DNA of 64,000 bases from Lachnospiraceae bacterium (GTDB taxonomy: Bacteria > Bacillota > Clostridia > Lachnospirales > Lachnospiraceae): NCBI GenBank assembly GCA_022796475.1, contig JAAWIS010000005.1, positions 17,625-81,624 on the forward strand, written 5' to 3'. Position 1 is the stretch's first letter. Each line of letters begins with the position of its first letter. This document shows positions 38,537 through 47,292 of the stretch, in pieces. The notes under the pieces are model-generated. The model made no database searches and was not told the origin of the DNA. It worked only from the letters and a program-made list of their open reading frames with translations. A program made the position numbers and the translations under genes.

Positions 38537-40789
38537 ATGGCAAGACAAGGAAAAAAAACACAGGTTTCCGCACAGGAAAAACTTTCTGCACAGACAAAAG
38601 TTTCAATGAAAGCCCAGGCAAATAATGTGATATTTGCGCTGGATATCGGCACGAGAAGTATTATTGGAATGGTAGGGGTTGTTCAGGAAAATAAGGTAAA
38701 AGTCATCGCTGTGGAAAAAGAGGAGCACGGGGAACGGGCCATGATGGACGGACAGATCGAGAATATTGAGAAAGTGTCTGTCCTTGCGGGGAAGATGAAA
38801 AAGCGTCTGGAAGATAAAGTTCATATCCAGCTTACCAGGGTCTGTGTGGCTGCTGCAGGGCGGGCGCTGAAAACAAAACGGGCTGACTATGAACTGGATT
38901 TGCCCGGCACACAATTAATCGATGACGAAATAATCAGCCGCTTGGAGGCCGGTGCAATTGCAAAGGCAGAGGAAGCATTCGATGCGGAAAATGAGGCGCG
39001 TGACGATTTCAGGCGCTTTTATCTGGTTGGTTATACGGTATGTCAGTATTTTCTGGATCAATATATGATATCAAATTTAAAGGATCACAGAGGACGGCAG
39101 CTAAAAGTAGATTTGATTGCCACATTTCTCCCCAGTGAAGTGGTAGAGAGTTTGTACACCACAATGCATAAAATCGGTCTTGAGGTGGCAAGTCTGACCT
39201 TGGAGCCCATTGCTGCCATTAATGCCGCTATTCCGGAAAATATCAGGCTTTTAAACTTGGTTATGGTGGATATTGGCGCCGGAACTTCCGATATCGCCGC
39301 CTGTACAGGAGGAAGTGTTACCGGATATACGATGGCTACTGTAGCAGGAGATGAGATTACCGAAACGATTATGAAGCAGTATCTGGTGGATTTTCCGACT
39401 GCGGAAGCAATCAAAATGCAGCTTGATGTCCGGGATGAGATTTCCTTTACTAACATTTTAGGTATTGAGCAGAAGTTGGCAAAAGATGAAATTACAAAAT
39501 ATATTCGCGGAACTTTAGAGGCGCTTTCTAAAGAAATTGCGGATAAAGTAGTAGAAATAAACGGCTCTGCCCCTTCAGCGCTGTTTCTGGTAGGAGGGGG
39601 AAGTAAGCTGGCCGGATTAAAAGATGGGATTACGGAAGCACTGGGAATGGATGCAAACCGGGTAACGATAGCAGGAAATTATTTCTTAAGCAGTGCATTT
39701 TCTGATGAGTATGATTTAAACAATCCGGAATATGCCACACCTTTAGGAATTTTAATTTCCTCTGGATTAAATTTAATAAACGACAGTTTTCGTGTCACAT
39801 TAAATGGAAAGCCGGCAAAGCTGTTCCGAAGCGGAAGTTTTACAGCGCTGAATCTTTTAATGATGAACGGTTATAATTTCCGGGATATTATGGGACGTGC
39901 AGGTGTGAATCTGACCATTACCATTAATGGGATGAGAAAGGTGTTTCACGGCACTGCGTCGGAACCTGCATCTCTTTTCATTAATCAAAAAGAAGGGAAG
40001 CTTTCCGATGTGATCCATGCAGGAGATGATATTGAATTCATTCCTGCTATCCAGGGAGTATCAGCCAAGGCTTGTTTGGGGGATATTGACGGAGCGAAGG
40101 ACTGTATCGAAATTACCTTAAACGGCATCCATGCCCCGCTGAATACGGCATTAAAAAATGGAGATACCGTAATGATAAAGCAGCCTGAAAAGCCGGCTCC
40201 TCCAGTTCCAAATATCCAGCAGAACGAACAGGATGATTTCAGAGATCCCTCTTTTAAGGAGGCAGCATCCGAAGAAGCAAAAGCTGCAGAAAATGAACAG
40301 ACAAAAGAAATGATGGCAGAGAGGGAGCTGACAGAAGCGAAAGCAGCGGAAATTGAACAGGCGGCAAAGCCGGAGAATGAATCAGCAGAATGGAACGAAG
40401 CAGAAGAACAAGTGTTATCAGATGAGCCTGAGGAAACGAAAACCTTACAACTGGAAGAAATAGGAGAATCTGCAGAAGCAGAGAATCTGGCAGAAGAAAA
40501 GCCGGAAACAGAAGAGGAAAAAGAAGAAAATATGCTGGAAACTATGACAGAAACAGCAGGAGGCGAACCGCAGGACGGGATCTTTTTTGAGTTAAATGGC
40601 AAGCCTCTTTGTCTTCCTAAAAAGCAGGATGGAAGACCTTACTATTTAATGGATTTGATCCAACATTCCGGAATTGATTTGGAACATCCAAAAGGCGTGG
40701 TGCTGTTAAGAGTAAATGGAGAAGAAGGCCGGTTCCAGCAAGTACTAAAAGAAGGAGATGTGATCTCGATTTTAGAAGCCCAAAAGTAA
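38537..40789 (+). CDS. FtsA-like actin-fold ATPase with C-terminal extension (acidic linker plus beta-grasp-like terminal segment)
   Basis: FALDIGTRSIIGMVG, MVDIGAGTSDIAAC, FLVGGGSKLAGL actin-fold motifs; acidic Glu/Ala linker near residues 570-690. Confidence 0.85.
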   Translation: MARQGKKTQVSAQEKLSAQTKVSMKAQANNVIFALDIGTRSIIGMVGVVQENKVKVIAVEKEEHGERAMMDGQIENIEKVSVLAGKMKKRLEDKVHIQLTRVCVAAAGRALKTKRADYELDLPGTQLIDDEIISRLEAGAIAKAEEAFDAENEARDDFRRFYLVGYTVCQYFLDQYMISNLKDHRGRQLKVDLIATFLPSEVVESLYTTMHKIGLEVASLTLEPIAAINAAIPENIRLLNLVMVDIGAGTSDIAACTGGSVTGYTMATVAGDEITETIMKQYLVDFPTAEAIKMQLDVRDEISFTNILGIEQKLAKDEITKYIRGTLEALSKEIADKVVEINGSAPSALFLVGGGSKLAGLKDGITEALGMDANRVTIAGNYFLSSAFSDEYDLNNPEYATPLGILISSGLNLINDSFRVTLNGKPAKLFRSGSFTALNLLMMNGYNFRDIMGRAGVNLTITINGMRKVFHGTASEPASLFINQKEGKLSDVIHAGDDIEFIPAIQGVSAKACLGDIDGAKDCIEITLNGIHAPLNTALKNGDTVMIKQPEKPAPPVPNIQQNEQDDFRDPSFKEAASEEAKAAENEQTKEMMAERELTEAKAAEIEQAAKPENESAEWNEAEEQVLSDEPEETKTLQLEEIGESAEAENLAEEKPETEEEKEENMLETMTETAGGEPQDGIFFELNGKPLCLPKKQDGRPYYLMDLIQHSGIDLEHPKGVVLLRVNGEEGRFQQVLKEGDVISILEAQK

Positions 40790-40936
40790 CAAAATAAAAA
40801 AAGTAGCTGATTTTTGGTCATTTTAGATATTTTCATTTGGGGTTTTTTGGTATATGATGATATCTGAGGGAATTAGTAAGCGGGCGGTACTCTGGGAAAT
40901 GGGTTTTGCCCCAGACAGTGAAGGGAGAATTTTGTT

Positions 40937-41674
40937 ATGCTGAAGGTTTTTACAGACAGGAAAAATTTTGATCTGGGAATTGAGGATTACGGCCTTTCCG
41001 GAGGGAATGATATTAATATTTATATTTTGGATGAGGACATGAGTGCGCTGTCTTTGATGGAGGCCTTTCGTGCCTGCCGGTATAATCCGCTGAGAACTTA
41101 TTATTATATTCCAAAAACAGAGAGTAATTTTTCAAAATATGCTACAGAATCTATTTCACGAGGAACCGTCAACCTGTTTTCTGACCTGGAAGAAATGAAG
41201 GAAGCCCTTCGCAGCGAAGTGGATGCATGGCGCTCTTATTCCATTCCGGAGTGTATTACAAAATCTGCCGGTAATTTTAAAATTTTATTAAACAGAGAGC
41301 GGGTTACTTCTTTAAGTGTTGCAGTTACGGCAGCTTTAAATAAAAATAGCTGTTATACCGTAGCAGAAGGGTTAACAGCTTTGCTTCAGTCAGGAGCTCC
41401 GCTGCTGCCCCAGGAATTTGAGGCCAGCTTAAATCAGATTTTAGAAAGCTCAAAAAAGGCAAAGAGGGCAAATGATGCATTTGCACAGTACCAGTCCCAG
41501 TTTTTATCTGTGTTAGCTGCCGGCAATCGGGAGATCAACACAGAATGGCATACGGAAGAGTATGACGGCATGGCCCTTCACGTTATGTTTCAGCCATTTG
41601 AACCAGAAGGAAAACCGCTGGATTCCAGAATTAAAATTATTGCACAGTTGGTGAAAGAAAAGCAGAAACATTGA
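40937..41674 (+). CDS. Hypothetical protein, 245 aa
   Basis: Complete ORF with AAGGGAG RBS; no recognised domain. Confidence 0.75.
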   Translation: MLKVFTDRKNFDLGIEDYGLSGGNDINIYILDEDMSALSLMEAFRACRYNPLRTYYYIPKTESNFSKYATESISRGTVNLFSDLEEMKEALRSEVDAWRSYSIPECITKSAGNFKILLNRERVTSLSVAVTAALNKNSCYTVAEGLTALLQSGAPLLPQEFEASLNQILESSKKAKRANDAFAQYQSQFLSVLAAGNREINTEWHTEEYDGMALHVMFQPFEPEGKPLDSRIKIIAQLVKEKQKH

Positions 41675-41707
41675 TTTGTAAATGAAAAAGGAAAAACAGC
41701 CAGAAAG

Positions 41708-41757
41708 GCAGCCAGCAGGTGATATGAAAATCACTGATCTGGCTGCTTATTTTTCTT
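41708..41757 (+). terminator. Rho-independent terminator
   Basis: GCAGCCAG...GTGATatgaaaATCAC...CTGGCTGCTTATTTTT. Confidence 0.75.
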
Positions 41758-41824
41758 TGAAAATCGGGCACTTCTCACGCCGGAGCGCGTCTGCGTCAGC
41801 GGACACTTAATTTAAAAAAGATAC

Positions 41825-41887
41825 TTGACACATAATATTATATAGTGTATAGTATTACTATAATATTATATAACGTATAATATTATA
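41825..41887 (+). promoter_or_regulatory. Consensus promoter TTGACA-17-TATAGT overlapped by repeated ATAATATTATA palindromes (candidate PadR operator)
   Basis: TTGACA 41825-41830, TATAGT 41848-41853; ATAATATTATA at 41832, TATAATATTATA at 41859 and 41876. Confidence 0.65.
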
Positions 41888-41935
41888 GTACAGCATCAAT
41901 ATAAAAACCAGAAAATTTAGAATGGGAGTGAGGAT

Positions 41936-42256
41936 ATGGTTTTCAATACGGGAGCTGCTCTGTTAGACGCCGTTGTTCTGGCTGTGGTGTCAAAAGAAAT
42001 GGAAGGAACCTATGGGTATAAAATTACTCAGGATGTAAGGGCAGTAATCGAGATTTCAGAATCAACCCTGTATCCGGTGCTTCGCAGGCTTCAGAAAGAT
42101 GACTGCCTGGAAGTATATGACCAGGCGATTGACGGCAGAAATCGGAGATACTATAAGATCACAGAAAGAGGAAGAGTGCAGCTAAATCTGTACCGCAGCG
42201 AGTGGGGAAATTATTCCCAAAAAATATCCCGCATTTTTGAGGAGGCTATGGTATGA
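41936..42256 (+). CDS. PadR-family transcriptional regulator
   Basis: GTYGYKITQDVRAVIEISESTLYPVLRRLQKDDCLE winged helix typical of PadR. Confidence 0.93.
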   Translation: MVFNTGAALLDAVVLAVVSKEMEGTYGYKITQDVRAVIEISESTLYPVLRRLQKDDCLEVYDQAIDGRNRRYYKITERGRVQLNLYRSEWGNYSQKISRIFEEAMV

Positions 42257-43101
42257 GGAAAGTTGATTTTATGGAGAAACTGGAATATCTGCTGCAGGAT
42301 ATTCCGGATGAGGATAAAGGGGATGCCCTTGCATATTACCAGGACTATCTGGAAGAAGCAGGTCCGGAAAATGAAGAAACCGTAATCCGGGAATTTGGAA
42401 GCCCGGAACGGATTGCAGCAATTATACGAGCGGATCTAAGCGGAAATCTGGAAGAGGGAGGAGCCTTTACAGAAACAGGGTACGAAGACGAGCGGTTTCG
42501 GGATCCGAATTACCAGCTTGCAAAACGCCTGGATTTGCCGGAAAAGAAAGAAGAAAAAGAGTTTGAAAGCCATGAAGGCAAAGCACATTTCCAGGAAAAA
42601 GGCCAGTCTGGCGGATATGGCAGCAGGTATGGCAGTTGGAAAAAAGGAAATCCTTCAAAATCAAGTACGGATGCCGGTACTGCCAAAACAGGAAGAGGGA
42701 GAAGAGAGTGGTGGCAAGTATTGGGGATTATTCTGATTGCCTGCTGTTTGCTTCCGGTGATCATTCCTCTGGTTTTCGGGATCGGAGGAGGAGCAATCGG
42801 CCTGGCAGCCGGAATTGGCGGCCTTGTGGCAGGGGTTCTTATCAGTGTAACCATTGCATTGGCGGCTGTAACGTTGGCATTGCTGATAGCCGGCGTTTTA
42901 ATGATTATATTTGGAATCGGACAGATAGCAAACCTGCTTCAGGGAATTTTATATATCGGAACAGGAACCGGAGTTTTAGGACTGGGTTTTCTCTGCCTAT
43001 CCTTATGCGGGCTCTATTACGGAAAGTTTTTGCCGTGGCTGACATCGTCACTAATTAATTTTATTAGCCGTTTGATTCATAGAAAGGGGACTTCTGCATG
43101 A
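42253..43101 (+). CDS. DUF1700 (HAAS-type) membrane protein
   Basis: N-terminal MRKVDFMEKLEYLLQDIPDEDKGDALAYYQDYLEEAG then TM helices; overlaps padR by 4 bp. Confidence 0.88.
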   Translation: MRKVDFMEKLEYLLQDIPDEDKGDALAYYQDYLEEAGPENEETVIREFGSPERIAAIIRADLSGNLEEGGAFTETGYEDERFRDPNYQLAKRLDLPEKKEEKEFESHEGKAHFQEKGQSGGYGSRYGSWKKGNPSKSSTDAGTAKTGRGRREWWQVLGIILIACCLLPVIIPLVFGIGGGAIGLAAGIGGLVAGVLISVTIALAAVTLALLIAGVLMIIFGIGQIANLLQGILYIGTGTGVLGLGFLCLSLCGLYYGKFLPWLTSSLINFISRLIHRKGTSA

Positions 43102-43952
43102 AACAATTTATTAAGTACACAGCAATTCTGGGAGCAGTATTATCCATTCTCGGTTTTGGAACTGCCTGGGCAGCGAAAATAAATGGAGGAGATTGGCGCC
43201 GGGATGATATCTGGGCTGCTTCATTTTCGATTCCACGTTCAGAGGGAAAGCATCATTGGGATTGGGATGAAGATTATGAGATACATGTGGAAACGGTGAG
43301 CCAGGATGATTACACCTTAAACGTTCCGGCAGCAAAAAATCTGAATCTGAAACTGGAAGCAGGCGAGATTGTGGTAACAACAGGTGAAGTTTCTGATATC
43401 AGTATTATTTGTGATAAACCTGAAAAGTTGGAAGACTGCTTAAAGATTTACAAGGAAGAAGATGAGGATGAGCTGGAATTTTATGTGAAAGGAAAAGTAA
43501 AGAAAGATGGCAGTTATCCGAAGGTAACGATAGTAATTCCTGCCGGTTATCAGTTTCATGAGGTGGAAATTTCAGTTGGAGCAGGTTCGATTGAGTTTAC
43601 AGGGATGAATGCTCAGGACTTAAATGTGGAGGTTGCAGCGGGAAATGCGACGATTCAGGAGGCTGTGGTTTCCGATGCAGATTTTGAATGTGTAACAGGT
43701 AATATTTCCTATTCAGGAACCATTCAAGGAGATGTGGAAGGCGAAAGTGCAATGGGGAATATTAGTTTAATCCTGATGCAGAAGGAGTCTGATTTTAATT
43801 ACGAATTAGAAGGCGTAGGCGGCAGTATCCGGATTGGAGAAAACGAGTTTGGAGGCCTTGGATTTGAGCGCAATGCCAATAACAACACATTGCAGGACAT
43901 GGATCTGCACTGTGTAACAGGAAGTATCCAGGTTGATTTTACAGGAATGTAA
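43098..43952 (+). CDS. DUF4097-family beta-helix protein, membrane anchored
   Basis: N-terminal signal/TM; LNLKLEAGEIVVTTG, VEISVGAGSIEFTGMNAQDLNVEVAAGNATI beta repeats. Confidence 0.86.
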   Translation: MKQFIKYTAILGAVLSILGFGTAWAAKINGGDWRRDDIWAASFSIPRSEGKHHWDWDEDYEIHVETVSQDDYTLNVPAAKNLNLKLEAGEIVVTTGEVSDISIICDKPEKLEDCLKIYKEEDEDELEFYVKGKVKKDGSYPKVTIVIPAGYQFHEVEISVGAGSIEFTGMNAQDLNVEVAAGNATIQEAVVSDADFECVTGNISYSGTIQGDVEGESAMGNISLILMQKESDFNYELEGVGGSIRIGENEFGGLGFERNANNNTLQDMDLHCVTGSIQVDFTGM

Positions 43953-43996
43953 CTAGTGTTCTGAGAAAAAAGTGAAAAGAAAGGGAGAAAACGGAT

Positions 43997-44188
43997 ATGT
44001 TAGATGGAAGAAAATTATATCGTTCTGAGCATGACAGAATGCTTTTTGGAGTTTGCGGAGGACTGGGAGAGTATCTGGGAGTTGATCCAACTTTGATCCG
44101 GCTGATTTGGGCGCTGTTTGCCTGTTCCGGAACTGGCGCTGTCGTTTACTTTATTGCGGCCATTATTATTCCGCTGCCTCCGGTATAA
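43997..44188 (+). CDS. PspC-domain protein
   Basis: MLDGRKLYRSEHDRMLFGVCGGLGEYLGVDPTLIRLIWALFA. Confidence 0.93.
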   Translation: MLDGRKLYRSEHDRMLFGVCGGLGEYLGVDPTLIRLIWALFACSGTGAVVYFIAAIIIPLPPV

Positions 44189-44251
44189 GCACTGTGAAAT
44201 GGGGTATACTCCTTATGAACCGATTCGCTGATTTACAGAAACAGTGAATGG

Positions 44252-44287
44252 ACAGAAAACGGCCAGTAAGTTACCGTTTCTGTTAAT
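44252..44287 (+). terminator. Possible terminator hairpin
   Basis: ACAGAAAACGG-ccagtaagtta-CCGTTTCTGTTAATATT; weak T-tract. Confidence 0.45.
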
Positions 44288-44311
44288 ATTGGTAAAGGAG
44301 TGTATCAAAAT

Positions 44312-44533
44312 ATGCCGAAAAGCAAAAAAGATGTGAAGGATTCCTTTGATCCTGAAAACATGAAGCCGGAGGAAGTACTTAAATTTGAAATTGCCACAGA
44401 ACTTGGCCTTGCAGATAAAGTGATTTCCGGAGGCTGGAGAAGTCTGACAGCAAAGGAAAGCGGACGGATCGGAGGATTGATTACAAAAAAGAAAAAAGAA
44501 CTAAAAAAAGAATCTGACATAAAGATGAGCTGA
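44312..44533 (+). CDS. Small acid-soluble spore protein, alpha/beta-type-like
   Basis: FEIATELGLADKVISGGWRSLTAKESGRIGGLITKKKK resembles the clostridial SASP signature; AAAGGAG RBS. Confidence 0.8.
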   Translation: MPKSKKDVKDSFDPENMKPEEVLKFEIATELGLADKVISGGWRSLTAKESGRIGGLITKKKKELKKESDIKMS

Positions 44534-44552
44534 CATGCTAAAAAGAGCGTTA

Positions 44553-44631
44553 CAGCAGGCCAACGTGCCGCACAATTTCTTTGAAAGGAAACGTCTGAAA
44601 GAAGGAATTTGTGGGGCGTTTTGGCCTGCTG
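44553..44631. repeat. Long imperfect inverted repeat (arms about 30 nt) upstream of cbiG
   Basis: CAGCAGGCCAACGTGCCGCACAATTTCTTT vs reverse complement of AAGGAATTTGTGGGGCGTTTTGGCCTGCTG. Confidence 0.75.
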
Positions 44632-44653
44632 CAGGCATAACAGGAGGAAAACG

Positions 44654-45799
44654 ATGGGGCAAAATACAGGATATCAGCTTGCTCTGATTTGTTTTACTGC
44701 CAAAGGAGCTGTTCTTTGCAGGGAGATTGCAGAAGCGCTGAAGCAAGATGGTTTCTGCTGCCAGGGATACATAAAAAGGAGCAAAACAGAAAAGGGAGGA
44801 AGTTCTGAAAAAGGAAATGCCGGGCAAACAGATGACGGTGAGTACTTTGGACTGGAGCCGGTAAAGGAGCCTTTGACAGAATGGGCCGGAAAACAATTTA
44901 AGCAGGCTGATGGATTGATTTTTATCGGAGCTGCCGGAATTGCAGTGCGGGCATCAGCAAGATGGATTCAGGACAAATTTCTGGATCCGGCTGTGGTGGT
45001 GGTGGATGAAAAAGGGCAGTTTGTCATTCCGATTCTGTCTGGTCACGTAGGCGGCGCCAACAAACTGGCACAGCGGATCAGCAGATATATTCATGGGATT
45101 CCAGTAATTACTACGGCAACAGATATCCAGGGGAAATTTTCGGTAGACATGTTTGCAAAGGAGCATAATCTGTTTCTTTCCGATCGGGAGTTGGCCAAAA
45201 AGGTTTCTGCAGATATTTTGGAAGGATGCGCTGTTGGATTTTTTTCCGATTTTCCTGTTACAGGCAGTATTCCCAAGGGCTGCATCCAAACTCCGGGATA
45301 CAGGCGCAAGATCGTAATATCGGTGAAAAATAAGGAAAAAAATGATTGGGAAGAAACCCTTTATTTAGTTCCCAGGATCGTAACCATTGGGATTGGCTGC
45401 AGAAGGGGGATTGAAAAGGAGAAATTAAGAGAACAAATCCTGTCCTGCCTGAGGGAGCAGGGGATTTTTATCCAGGCAGTGTGTCAGGCGGCTACGATTG
45501 ATCGGAAAATAAATGAAGAAGCATTAGATGAGCTGTGCCGGGAAATGGGATGGCCTCTTTTTGGCTTTTCAGTGAAAGAGTTAAAAAGCCTGGAAGGGAA
45601 ATTTTCCGATTCTGAATTTGTGGAGCAGACGGTAGGAGTGGGAAATGTATGCGAGCGGGCAGCAGTATTTGCAAGCAGGAATCAGGGCGGGACATTACTG
45701 CTGAAAAAGCAGGTGCTGGAAGGCGCTACATTGGCCTTGGCAGTTTCGGACTGGCAGTTGGATGTGGAAGCGAAAGGCCAGGGTGCCTGTGAACCGTAA
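44654..45799 (+). CDS. cbiG: Cobalt-precorrin-5A hydrolase
   Basis: GAAGIAVRA, LSGHVGGANKLA, TIGIGCRRG, GVGNVCERAA; AGGAGGAAAACG RBS. Confidence 0.93.
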   Translation: MGQNTGYQLALICFTAKGAVLCREIAEALKQDGFCCQGYIKRSKTEKGGSSEKGNAGQTDDGEYFGLEPVKEPLTEWAGKQFKQADGLIFIGAAGIAVRASARWIQDKFLDPAVVVVDEKGQFVIPILSGHVGGANKLAQRISRYIHGIPVITTATDIQGKFSVDMFAKEHNLFLSDRELAKKVSADILEGCAVGFFSDFPVTGSIPKGCIQTPGYRRKIVISVKNKEKNDWEETLYLVPRIVTIGIGCRRGIEKEKLREQILSCLREQGIFIQAVCQAATIDRKINEEALDELCREMGWPLFGFSVKELKSLEGKFSDSEFVEQTVGVGNVCERAAVFASRNQGGTLLLKKQVLEGATLALAVSDWQLDVEAKGQGACEP

Positions 45800-45839
45800 C
45801 AGGCCAGGCCAAATCTCTTACAAAATATTAGTTTTTCTA

Positions 45840-45868
45840 TTCCATTCTGCTTAAAAATTCAGTATAAT
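45840..45868 (+). promoter_or_regulatory. Candidate promoter TTCCAT-17-TATAAT upstream of cbiD
   Basis: Consensus -10, weak -35. Confidence 0.45.
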
Positions 45869-45965
45869 AATCTCACCTGTCTTAGCGGATGAAAAAGGAA
45901 ATTGAAAAGAACAGAAGACAGAGGCTAAAAAGGCCAGGTACAGGCCCAAAGAAAGGAGAGGCTGC

Positions 45966-47264
45966 TTGGTTTTTAAGCAGCAGGAATATTTGGAAGGGCA
46001 ATATACATTAGAAAAACAAGATACATACGGAGAACAAAAAAATATGCGCTGCGGATATACCACAGGAACCTGCGGAGCAGCAGCAGCTTTTGCAGCGGCG
46101 GCCCTGCTGTTTGAGGAAGAGGAACTGGCTAAAGTCCAGGTAGAAACTCCAAAAGGGCTTTCATTTCAAATTGATATTGTACAGTCACAGTTAGAGGACG
46201 GTATGGCGTGCTGCGGAGTGATCAAAGATTCTGGAGATGATCCGGATGTTACAAATGGGGCATTGGTTTTCGTTTCTATTACCCAAAATCCGGAGCTGGC
46301 ATTCCAAAAAGAGGGGACAGACGAAAAAGCGGAAGAACACCTGGTAAAAAAAGAAGGATCTATGTCTGAAAACTGGTATACCTGCCAGCCGGAAGCAGAG
46401 GATGGGGAAAAACCAGAGTTTACCTTGTACTTAAAAGGCGGAAGGGGGATTGGAATCGTAACCCGGGAGGGGCTTAACTGCCCTGTGGGAATGTGGGCCA
46501 TTAATCCAGTTCCCCGGGAAATGATCTTTCAGCAGGTGGCGCTGGTATGCAGACGGTGCAAAATATCCGGACCAGTTTACATTACTATAGAAATTCCAGA
46601 GGGAGAGTCCCTGGCGGAAAAAACCATGAATCCTCAGCTTGGAATTATAGGAGGCCTGTCTGTCCTTGGTACAAGCGGTGTGGTGGAACCCATGAGCGAA
46701 CATGCTCTGCTTGAAACCATCCGGCTTGAAATCAGCCAGAAGGCGGCAGAGGGAATCCATAATCTTTTAGTAGTTCCGGGAAATTACGGGGCGGATTTTG
46801 TATCCCGGTATATGGGAATGTCCTTAGAGCATGGGATAAAATGCAGCAATTTTATAGGCAGCACAATTGACATGGCAGCAGAGGCTGGCATGGAAGGGCT
46901 TTTATTGGTGGGCCATGGCGGAAAGCTTTTAAAGCTTGCGGCCGGAGTAATGAATACCCATTCTTCCATAGCGGACTGCCGAATGGAATGTTTGGCCGCT
47001 TACGGAGCCGCACAGGGAGCTTCTATGGAGATGGTTCAAAAGATTCTTGCCTGTGTTACAGTAGAGGAAGCCTTTCAGATTTTAGAAGAAAGCAGCCTTT
47101 TGGATTCGGTGATGGAAATGGTAATGGAACGGATTTCTGCCCACTTAAAGCGTCGGGCAGGAAGCAGCCTTTTAATAGAAGCTGTGCTGTTTACGAATGA
47201 AAGGGGAATTCTGGGAACTACACCAGGCGCCATTGCACTTCTTGGAAAGTTAGCAGGCGGATGA
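45966..47264 (+). CDS. cbiD: Cobalt-precorrin-5B (C1)-methyltransferase (TTG start; ATG 46044 also possible)
   Basis: RCGYTTGTCGAAAAFAAA, DSGDDPDVTNGALV, GRGIGIVTREGLNCPVG, VPGNYGADF. Confidence 0.94.
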   Translation: MVFKQQEYLEGQYTLEKQDTYGEQKNMRCGYTTGTCGAAAAFAAAALLFEEEELAKVQVETPKGLSFQIDIVQSQLEDGMACCGVIKDSGDDPDVTNGALVFVSITQNPELAFQKEGTDEKAEEHLVKKEGSMSENWYTCQPEAEDGEKPEFTLYLKGGRGIGIVTREGLNCPVGMWAINPVPREMIFQQVALVCRRCKISGPVYITIEIPEGESLAEKTMNPQLGIIGGLSVLGTSGVVEPMSEHALLETIRLEISQKAAEGIHNLLVVPGNYGADFVSRYMGMSLEHGIKCSNFIGSTIDMAAEAGMEGLLLVGHGGKLLKLAAGVMNTHSSIADCRMECLAAYGAAQGASMEMVQKILACVTVEEAFQILEESSLLDSVMEMVMERISAHLKRRAGSSLLIEAVLFTNERGILGTTPGAIALLGKLAGG

Positions 47265-47292
47265 ATCGACAGAAGGAAATGGTGACGAAGAG

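Noticed and set aside
39985-40602. 205-aa minus-strand ORF rich in Ser/Ala
   Set aside because: Antisense of the acidic Glu/Ala linker of the FtsA-like gene; composition artefact
45863-45965. Possible cobalamin riboswitch in the cbiD leader
   Set aside because: Leader is only about 90 nt and lacks recognisable B12-box/core blocks; only the promoter is supported
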